Part shown: piece after piece, positions 56,825-64,000 of the stretch
Layout: each line of letters begins with the position of its first letter
How positions within the stretch are numbered: the first letter of the stretch is position 1
Assembly: GCF_945859685.1 (NCBI RefSeq)
Contig: NC_079147.1
Coordinates: forward strand, 47,994,177 to 48,058,176
Length of the DNA stretch: 64,000 nt
Source of the DNA: Eupeodes corollae
Lineage: Eukaryota; Arthropoda; Insecta; Diptera; Syrphidae
Direction of reading: 5' to 3'
The notes under the pieces: model-generated
Seen by the model: the letters and a program-made list of their open reading frames with translations, nothing else
Told to the model about the DNA's origin: nothing
Databases searched by the model: none
Position numbers and translations under genes: made by a program

Positions 56825-57515
56825 TTTCTTCTATCGTGCCGCAGAAGGATCGCCAAGAAGATCGCTTGGATTTCCTTAGTACCTTCTTGTAGATTCTTAG
56901 GGATTCTTATTAAGAGTCCCAGTGAGATGCTAGTCTTGAGGCTTTGGCCCGGTTGAAGAGTTTCCTGCATTCTTTCCTGAGCGAGTCAAGCTCTGAGGCC
57001 TACCATTGTAGTTTTCTCTTTCCTCTTATGTGTATAAGAGGACAAGCAATTTCTAGCGATCTGTTCATAGCTGAGGTAAGGTCATTGACTTTTTTGTCAA
57101 GTTAATTAGCGCTAGAGGAAAGACTAGATAGTGCAGGCTCTAGTAAACTCTGTAATGAGTTCCTGTATGAAGCCCACTCAGTTTAGCGATAGTTTCGAAA
57201 CGTCAATGGACTCAGATTATCATCCACATTTATATTGAACAGGATATGGATCCTTTGCCTTTCCACTTCAGCGACGACTTTCTCCAGGGTTTTTTCTGGG
57301 AGAGTGCCGAGGTGGTCATGGCCAAGATACCCCGTCACTAGCTAGAAACTTCCTTTGGTTGTTTCCAGCCTAGCTACGTTGGTATCTTTGTCACTGAAAT
57401 GATGGAGTAAAAATACATTTATGCTACGTTTCAGTAGTATGCAAGATATTTATGGAGTGTTGGAGATTAATCTGCACTAACTAACAGCATTTTGGCCACA
57501 ATTAGGAAGATCAAC

Positions 57516-57950
57516 CTACACCACGGTTTTGTTCTGATCCTCTGAGTCTGAATATGAACCCAAGAGTTCGTCCTCCCTCAAAAGGATCATGTTAAGGTGG
57601 TCCTCAGTCTCCATCAAGGATGGACTGTCTACGACTTTTGTAGAGGGTGGAGTCGCGATTGGAGAGGGCATGGGTGCATCGTCATTCTCTGTTAGGAAAG
57701 GAGACGACGTCCCAGGCCCACCAACCGCTAGTTCACCTTGGGTTGTTTTTGGAGGCCCGCTTTCCGCGTTAACCTCATCTTTTTTATAGATTCGAATTTT
57801 AATAGATTCAAAACCATAGTCTATGGAGCCCTCGTTTAGGGCTAAGGGAGCCAACGATTCTTCATTGAGTACCACAATATCACTCCTATAAAGACCCTTT
57901 ACTTCCATTAGCTTGACTATCTTCCAGTTATGTGTCGAAAGGGACGGCAA
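57516..57950 (-). pseudogene. LOA ORF1 carboxyl fragment, copy D
   Basis: 144 aa: NWKIVKLMEVKGLYRSDIVVLNEESLAPLALNEGSIDYGFESIKIRIYKKDEV, then the acidic tail with GDDAPM-like DDAPMPSPIA and METEDHLNMILLREDELLGSYSDSEDQNKTVV. Differs from copy C in small indels. A frameshift separates it from the block above. Confidence 0.87.
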
Positions 57951-58117
57951 ACTCTGATCATCTCAATAATGTCTTCGATACCAGCAGGTTCAATTGGTAT
58001 CCAAATGCGGGCTCTAGGTCTGCTAGGAATATCTTCCATAGCAACAACCTCGAGGTTCGCACCTGCCCAAACTTCACTTAACCGGTTGACAGCGAGCTTG
58101 TATAGGTCACAAGACCT

Positions 58118-58351
58118 CTAGTCGCCACAAACCATGAGCTTGACATGGCCTTGATGTGGTCCCAGAAGCTCCCTCAAAAAGCCACCCGAGAGCTTAACCT
58201 TGACCAACTCCCAACGATCAGCCGATATTGTGCCATCATCATCGCTCCTGTCAATGACCACAACCACGACTTTGCCCTTCGTGACGTCACTGAAACTGGA
58301 TTGTTTCCTGATGGGATTGAGGGGGTGCTGTTGTCGGTGCGGCCCCCTCAA
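58118..58351 (-). pseudogene. LOA ORF1 middle fragment, copy D
   Basis: 77 aa: NPIRKQSSFSDVTKGKVVVVVIDRSDDDGTISADRWELVKVKLSGGFLRELLGPHQGHVKLMVCGD. The globular core of ORF1. Copy C has lost most of it. I recognise it as LOA-group ORF1 by its wording and its place before ORF2, but cannot name its fold. Confidence 0.82.
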
Positions 58352-58408
58352 TAGACCTTTCTCTTTGAACGTAGAGTCCTTATTGGACCTTGTTGTAGCA
58401 AGTATGCT

Positions 58409-58714
58409 TTAAGCCCATTCGACGCTAGCGGTTTGCTGCGGTGTCCCTTCAGCCCCCGATGATGCACCAGAAGCCTTTAAGATTTTCGCCGCTTGCCGCC
58501 TTTGTCTATAAAGGCTTTTTGAGAGTTTTCCATTTCTAGAAGTATTCTCATTTATAGTGGTAGGGCCATTTTTCACAACCCTGCCACTACTGAAATTAGG
58601 TATCGCTACCTTTATATTATCGTTGTTACCAACAGTAGAGGAGGGTCCATGGTTAGCCACTACTCCCTTCTCTGTGTTGGCCGCAAGAGATACGGCAGCA
58701 GGCTTTGACGCCAA
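58409..58714 (-). pseudogene. LOA ORF1 amino-terminal fragment, copy D
   Basis: 101 aa: MASKPAAVSLAANTEKGVVANHGPSSTVGNNDNIKVAIPNF, ENTSRNGKLSKSLYRQRRQAAKILKASGASSGAEGTPQQTASVEWA. The Arg/Lys-rich YRQRRQAAKIL patch may bind nucleic acid (inference). The natural start is probably upstream (leader 58760-58800, equivalent to MRISVQMDLFSS in copy C). Confidence 0.85.
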
Positions 58715-58859
58715 GCTGCCGCCCGGTACTGAAGAGATACCGGTCTCAATTGTTTTTTTATATTTTTGTTTTTGTTGTTGGTTTTATTCGTTTTGGTCCC
58801 ACGAGATGCGAAGAAAAAAGGTCCATCTGCACAGAGATTCGCATGTACAGATAGGCTAG

Positions 58860-59330
58860 TTAATCCGGTGGTCGCCAGGTATCCGGGTACTCCGTTAGAG
58901 ACTAGGCTATTTTTAAATTGAGCCCCCAGCCAGGCTGATCATCGGCACGGGTCGTTTAACACCTTAAATCCAGCCCAATAAAGATAAGAGGTGGTTGGGG
59001 AGGAAGAGAAAGGGTGAGGAGTCAGATGATGTGTAAGGAAAAGATTGGGATTCGGTAACAGCAATTCATCTAGGTTACCTATAGTGAGAAGGAGTATAGG
59101 AGATAGTACCTTTGCTAGCTTTTTAACCATTACAACGTGGGAGGTGGGATTGGAGTTGGTGACTTAAACGTAGGCTGGTATGCCTTTTTTATGTGGGAAT
59201 GGATGATGATTTTGGGAAGGTAGAGGGATAAGAACTTCCTTTAGTTTCAGGACTCATCTGGAGAAAATTCTCGGGAATCATTGACCTTACTCAGCTTCTA
59301 CAACTTGACAAGTTCGACGTTTAGAGTAGA
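58860..59330 (-). promoter_or_regulatory. LOA 5' leader, copy D (parallel at 42890-43320)
   Basis: Aligns with the first 430 bp of copy C ('gagaattttctccagatgag', 'gtgccgatgatcagcctggc', 'gcgaatctctgtgcagatgg'). Non-LTR elements usually hold an internal promoter here, but I see no diagnostic box. Confidence 0.5.
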
Positions 59331-59555
59331 AGTACAAATAGCAGACAAATCACGGATTGTAACTGGTTATCTATTTTGAGGTTTCAAAAGTATGGGGCTG
59401 GAATTCGACATTTGTCAAACTAAGTTGTTAAGTCATTTGAAAGTCAGACATTTACGAAAATGGATCGCTTAACTATGACTGGACTTTTATTGTCTGGCTA
59501 CGCAAAAGACCGTGTTGATGGTAGTGTTTCACACATTACGTCAACGTTCACACTA
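59331..59555. other. Spacer
   Basis: Mixed sequence without a clear family; part may belong to the fragment that follows (WIAYDWTFIVWLRKRPC in one frame). Confidence 0.35.
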
Positions 59556-60195
59556 AAATATAAATATCATGTTTTCTAAGCTGTTTGAAAACGGATGCTG
59601 GAGTAGAAGCAAGTTACTTCTGTGGGACACTGACTGGACAGACTTCCCGATTCAAGCAGCGTGTTTCAAGTTGAAGTATTGGCATAGACGATGTAAGACA
59701 GGTCTTAAATGTGACGCTATCACTAGTTGATATCGCTTTATTCAATGATAACCAAGCAGCAATTAAACTCCAAGCTTGTAAATTACGCAAATTTACAAGC
59801 TTGAAGCCGCAAAATAAAATCCCGGTCGATTATGCATCTAGACGAAAAATATTTACGCTTGCTTTTAAGCATAATAACAGATCAAAACCTGATGGGTTAC
59901 CATAAAAAACAAAATGCGGCTTACTACCGATAACATGTGCAGAGGATGCAGTGAGAGGAAGAACAAGAAGGCACATCAGAACAATTTTCTTCAACAATTT
60001 TGAAAAACTTGTAGATATTCAATGAAGCAGCTTATTAGGCTTCATCAAAGCCTCTTAATGGCTTTAACAAGACGACCCATAACATCATGTACTTAATAAC
60101 TCTTTAAAGAAAGTTCAGACTTCAGGGTATCACAATGGATCTACATTGATCTGAGTGTGGAGATAAATTAAATAAAATAAATAAATACCAGAGTT
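59556..60195 (+). pseudogene. LOA/I-like ORF2 3' end (second family)
   Basis: RNase H traces (IQAACFKLKYWHRR for the QAE motif near 59650-59690, ALFNDNQAAIKLQA for SDSQAAI near 59733-59775), LPITCAEDAVRG in one frame with CRGCSERKNKKAHQN in another (about 59937-59980, the terminal zinc region), KLVDIQ-SSLLGFIKAS-WL (60008-60060), and a 3' UTR 'ggtatcacaatggatct' like the LOA 3' UTR, ending in AAATAAAATAAATAAA near 60165-60185. A related but different family from copies A-D. Confidence 0.6.
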
Positions 60196-60224
60196 AACTT
60201 TACCTAACCTTTGAAAAAATTTCG

Positions 60225-60320
60225 GTTATTAAACTTTTTCTCAAATGCATTTGATAAAGTTTGTTATGAAAGACTTTTACGTGCATTTCGAATTGAAGAA
60301 TCTCAATCTTTGGTTTGAAC
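60225..60320 (+). pseudogene. RT snippet (FDKV motif)
   Basis: FSNAFDKVCYERLLRAFRI (60239-60295) resembles the DISKAFDKVWH--LL--L palm start of CR1/Jockey-like RT. Only about 30 codons remain. Confidence 0.4.
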
Positions 60321-62915
60321 TAAACTAATATTAGGCTGATTCAATCTGGTATCTGGTATACTCGTATTGTTTCCTAACGACAGTACAACGTTGTCCTTCA
60401 GTTGTACGCTACCAACGGCAGCATATGAAAAGCTCATTGAATTCTGACTTTAACAGCAGAGGGAATCATATAATGTAAATAGAATGTATTGCTTTAAGGG
60501 CACAATGTTCTCTACTGTACCTAAAGCGTTCGCAGCTGTAGGTATAAGCTTCGAACGTTGATTTTTTTTGGTTATTGGCGCAAAAGTCACAAAAGCACAC
60601 ATAACATAAGTGCACAATCGTTTATTAGTTTTTAACCCATGTGGGAGGAACGCGGACAGTTAGTAGATCTTTATGGTTTAAAATTGCTATCTTTTAAATA
60701 TTTCATACATCGGTATCACTTTTCTGCTTAAGCACGTAACTCTGCTTATTTCTCAAGTTTACCGGTCCACCACCAGAATTTTTTCTTTTGCCTAATATAT
60801 TTTGAAAGGAAGCAAGTGTGTTCTTCTCAGTTGCGCAATGATACATATTTCTTATCTTATACCTTTTAAGCCATAAATTCAAGAAAGAATTAAGTTAACA
60901 CATTTAACTTTTTAGGGTCCATGAAGGTAGTAAACATATTCTTTGACTTTTACTACGGATAAAGCTAACATAACCCTTCGTTGCATTTGCTCAAAAGCAC
61001 CTTAAATCGATTAAGCATTCAACTTTTCCTATCCTGATATTTGTACTTACGCTACTTCTAATAATTGTATTTTCGTAAAAACCTCAGACCACACATTTGT
61101 TAAGTTTTGACACTCTGGCAAGAATATTGGTCTTTTGACTTCTTCAAACGAACGATAAATTAAGTTGCTTATAATTACAATTTTTTGATTCAATGCTGCG
61201 AATTAAAGCCCAGTAACAGCGATTGTTGTTCTGAACACCAGCAGTCAAAATTAAGTCCTGACTTACAACTTAATTCCTAAATATTTAATTTCATACACAA
61301 ATGGACATTGGATATATTCGGTTGGATTGTAATCAAAATAATCAGTTGGACAGGTTTTTAATTTTTCCACCATCAGCTGCTCAAACATAATTTATTGCCA
61401 TTTGCTGTGTTTTCAGTTCAAAACCTTCATTCATTATAGTAGACCAAATAGTCAGTTGAGTTATCCTTATCCTAATATCATTCGCATGAGCCCATTCCCT
61501 TACGTGCGCGTTAATGTACGGGGAATCCATCCCCTTTCCAATTTATCAGCTTTATCAGCAAACCGGATATGGTTTGCTTTGTGCTCTCTGTGATGCCCAT
61601 TTTCCCTTCCATTACAATCAATACTCATTCAAAACCAACGTAAAATAGGACCTTTCCTCTTCTGAATCCTTTGAGCATTAAATCCCCCCAAACAGTCGTC
61701 ACTTGTAGTCGTCACTTTGTATTATACACGCACTTAGAAGAGAGTTAAAAACAAAAACGACGAAGACGTCTAAAGGTTAAAGAAATGTTAAGCGAACTCA
61801 GTCAAACATTGGTGCGTAAACATCCTTTTCCGGTGCTTTTTATTCTATCAGCTTTTGTTGTTGTTATTTGTTAATATAAACAGCAAATAATAAGTTCAGT
61901 CCTCGACACTCATTCACTCACTTGCTTGCTGTGTCGGTAGCGGCGCGGAGCACATCTGTCGTCATTATTAACCTGCCGAGACAGTTTCACCATTCCAATG
62001 ATGGCGTGGCCCATCGCCATCATATTCAGCTTCAAGGACCCAACCTCAAACCCAATGCCAATCCCAGCCAGGCTCAGCTCAAACTCAGAAAGTGGTTGGT
62101 TATAATATGACTTTTGAGTTTGAGAGTGAAAGTATGCCAAATGCCGCCACCATACCACCGCCACGCTGGTGCTGCTCCGCCATACTTTTGCCGCACTTAA
62201 ATCCTTTTCGCTTCGCTAGAAAATATGATTCCACTTAAGTGAGTGCAAAACGTGACTTTTATCATTAATCTGAATTTCTTGCGAATGCGAGCACACACAG
62301 AGATATTCTATGATTGTATGATTTTCTTTTCCGGCTTCTTCCGCGCTCAGCGCCGCACCGCTCTGCCGTCAGGATGTGCCACTTGTCCGCCAAAAAAGAT
62401 ACGATTTCGTTGGTTGAAGAAAAGTTGTGACAATCCATTTATCAATCGTGCGCTTTTTTATCTTCGTTTTGCGTTTGGTACCTTCCATTTTTTGACTGAC
62501 TTTATTCATGATGATGATAAGGCTTCTTTTTGTGTGAAAGTTCTTTTGAAAAATAACGTTTAATCTGCATAGAATGGAATCAAAAAGTTTGTATTTTGTT
62601 CTTCTTTTCTTTTAATGACTTGGCCTTTCTTAATTAAGTGGGAAAATTTTAAGTAAAATATTCTTTAAAGGGAAAAATTTTTATAAAAGTAAATTTTTGC
62701 TTGAATATTTTATTCGTTTTTTCGGCAGTCTATCTGGAAAGCTTCAAAGAATTGGGGTTAACTTTTGAATTTTTTGAAAAGCTAGCTGACTAAGGTGTAC
62801 TGTATTTATTGATTGTCTACAAATGGAGTGTGGTCTTGGCCTATAAATTTCTTGGTCTTTTCAACTCTTTATTTTTATGACTAAATTACAAAAGTAAAAT
62901 TATTGTAATTATTAT
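60321..62915. other. Mostly AT-rich non-coding stretch
   Basis: No convincing gene. A GC-richer patch at 61920-62230 contains ccgccaccatacc/gctggtgctgct words; the ORFs at 61922-62110 and 62243-62563 do not resemble a known family. It could hold an upstream region of a host gene, but nothing proves that. Confidence 0.4.
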
Positions 62916-62920
62916 TTTAT

Positions 62921-63070
62921 AGACGTTTGATAAAGTTTGGCATTAAACTATCTTACTGATTTTGGTTCCGATGAATATCTTCTTCGTTGGGTTAGAAGTT
63001 ACCTTTCAGAGCATTCAATTCAAGCTATTCACTATTTCCTCATTTTATTAATGATTTTTTTTCTAAAATT
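62921..63070 (+). pseudogene. CR1-like RT snippet
   Basis: TFDKVWH--IL (62920-62955) then in another frame GSDEYLLRWVRSYLSEHSIQAI (62970-63030), which matches the DKVWH--L---FGI-E-LL-WI-NYLS-RSIQV palm block of the X1/X2 family. No more of the element is seen. Confidence 0.6.
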
Positions 63071-63217
63071 TTCGACAGTTTTGAAAATAGCAGTGGACAG
63101 ATCAAAACTGAACTGATGCTTTTTACGACCAGAACTAAAATATCTGCCTTCACACTACCCTGATTTAAAGGTCAAATACTGTCCTTATCTTCCAGTGGAA
63201 ATTTTTAGCAGCATTTC

Positions 63218-63475
63218 TAGTACCGGTGGCATGATGGTTAGTGCGTTGGACTGTCATGTAAGAGGTCTTGGGTTCGATCCATGCCTATGTCATCTAAAGT
63301 TTTTTTCACGGGTACTGACTCTTGCGAGGAATTGACAAATTCTCCAAGAGTAAAGGGCTTACTCAAATTAGCCGTTCGGATTCGGCTTATAAACAGTCTC
63401 CTCCATCCCTGCAATTACTTGCACACAGGAATGATTGAGAGTTGTAAGCCACTAGGCCCTGGTTCTCTAGTATTT
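63218..63475 (+). mobile_element. tRNA-derived SINE, uninterrupted copy
   Basis: About 258 bp. The A-box-like sequence TGGCATGATGG is at about 63227-63237 and the B box GGTTCGATCC at 63271-63280, with the spacing expected of a tRNA-type Pol III promoter. A non-tRNA body follows ('gaggaattgaca', 'ttagccgttcggattcggct', 'cacacaggaatg', 'gagttgtaagcca') and a tail GGTTCTCTAGTATTTATTTT. Flanks share TTCTAG (63214-63219 and near 63482), a possible short target duplication. It is non-autonomous; it must borrow RT from a LINE, and none with the same 3' end was identified here. Confidence 0.85.
63226..63280 (+). promoter_or_regulatory. Pol III A and B boxes of the SINE
   Basis: A-box-like TGGCATGATGG and B box GGTTCGATCC about 34 bp apart. 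The copy at 17392-17402 has GGTTCGATGCC, a perfect fit to GGTTCGANNCC. Confidence 0.75.
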
Positions 63476-63479
63476 ATTT

Positions 63480-64000
63480 TTGATTCTAGATCCCAAACTA
63501 AACTAACGGTTTAAGAAGGCTTGCATTGCTTCTAACGACTGTAGAAAAACTCTAAATACAAATTGGAGCCTGTACGCAACAAGAAATACAATATCGTGAA
63601 ACTTAGGAAGGTACAAGGAATAGCTAGTGCCATCACTACAGGAGCCCTTCGATCCTTTCCAAAATATGGTTTAAATGTTATTTTGCACCTCATACCAGTA
63701 GACCTACACATTAAATATTTAGTATCAGCAGTGCTCCAAGGCCTGAGGAATCAAAAAGAATATTAAAATCAAACTAAAATAAAAAAAACGCCTATCTGCA
63801 CTGACAGCCTATCTTTTTGAGGTTCTAGCTAATAGTGGTATTTATGGAAATAAACGGACTGATGCGTCGATCCAGCAAAATTCAACCTTTCATAGCTCTC
63901 TTGCAAAAAGAGTAACCATTCACCTAGAAGCTATGAAGGGCAAAATTTTCTCAATTTTTCTGACAGAATCCGAACGCAGGTGGAACAGTCTTACAGCTTG
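63480..64000 (+). pseudogene. LOA/I-like ORF2 fragment running off the window
   Basis: KLRKVQGIASAITTGALRSFPKYGLNVILHLIPVDLHIKYLVSAVLQGLR (63599-63750) is the post-RT segment (L---QR-A---ITGALR--P--AL---L-L-P-DL-I---A). It is followed, after a deletion, by LANSGIYGNKRTDASIQ (63826-63876, from the GHSGI-GNE-AD RNase H motif) and VTIHLEAMKGKIFSIFLTESERRWNSLTA at the window end. Cut by the window border, so its 3' end is unknown. Confidence 0.65.

Larger units (their letters stand above)
56495..59330 (-). mobile_element. LOA/I-type non-LTR retrotransposon, copy D
   Basis: Antisense. The 5' end is at about 59330 (CTTCTACTCTAAACGTCG on minus), followed by the leader (58860-59330), ORF1 in three pieces (57516-58714), and the ORF1-ORF2 border near 57480. 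Remnants of EN come next (QEPKETT-type leader and LEKVVAEVERQ, 57260-57400) with most of EN deleted. The pre-RT linker (56840-57060, KRKLQWWASELDSLRKECRKLFNRAKASRLASHWD) runs to GTIEE near 56835. It then jumps straight to the carboxyl Cys/His region (WNNITTCQVTKNIWPTLDLKGSRCLLSLSRSHISSIIGV, 56690-56815). RT and RNase H are gone. The 3' end is lost near 56495, so no target duplication can be seen. Confidence 0.87.

Noticed and set aside
61922..62563. ORFs of 62 and 106 aa in the GC-richer patch
   Set aside because: No family resemblance and no initiation context; kept only as a region worth checking.
63218..63300. Possible tRNA gene
   Set aside because: A and B boxes are present, but no acceptor stem or cloverleaf closes, and the sequence recurs with a shared non-tRNA body and tail, so it is a SINE head.

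Overview
The window looks like a transposon-dense, probably heterochromatic or intergenic stretch of an insect nuclear genome, most likely a fly (Diptera). The reasons are very AT-rich DNA with short microsatellites, no operon-like gene packing, two 200-N scaffold gaps (3546-3745 and 25337-25536), and a repeat set typical of insects: LOA/I-type, R1-type, RTE-type and CR1-like non-LTR retrotransposons, a BEL/Pao LTR retrotransposon, Tc1/mariner elements, a Helitron remnant, MITEs and a tRNA-derived SINE family. I found no host protein-coding gene, tRNA or rRNA gene that I could defend. Nearly every ORF with recognisable content belongs to a mobile element.

Layout. 0-5 kb: AT-rich DNA, an antisense RTE-like remnant (1.2-2.8 kb), a GC-richer unknown block (3.0-3.4 kb), and a 422-bp hAT-like MITE with a perfect 80-bp palindrome in its core (4.5-4.9 kb). 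5-9.1 kb: a (ATT)n microsatellite of about 520 bp, a decayed mariner, and an internally deleted R1-clade element. 11.6-14.8 kb: two antisense CR1-like elements head to tail, one with a 692-bp internal duplication. 15.2-17.7 kb: a three-layer nest in which an RTE-like remnant is split by a SINE with a perfect 16-bp target-site duplication (TSD), and the SINE is split by a non-LTR element. 19.5-24.6 kb: a reverse SINE, LOA-type copy A, and mariner pieces. 26.05-32.23 kb: a nearly complete antisense BEL/Pao element with both LTRs. 34.8-38.2 kb: an internally deleted mariner and antisense LOA copy B carrying a 270-bp MITE. 39.1-41.8 kb: a SINE tail, an antisense RTE copy and a Helitron remnant. 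42.5-46.4 kb: LOA copy C (5' end, ORF1, part of RT, 3' end) inserted with an 11-bp TSD into another antisense non-LTR element. 48.2-49.4 kb: a mariner with an uninterrupted transposase ORF. 49.7-53.9 kb: two sense non-LTR elements. 55.5-56.3 kb: a 165-bp tandem repeat. 56.5-59.3 kb: antisense LOA copy D. 59.5-64 kb: LOA/I-like 3' ends, RT snippets and an intact-looking SINE.

The elements form no pathway together. What they record is layered insertion, deletion and duplication. The most informative points are the dated nests with readable TSDs, the SINE family with Pol III boxes, the palindromic MITE, the uninterrupted mariner transposase, and the four LOA copies that have each lost a different internal part.
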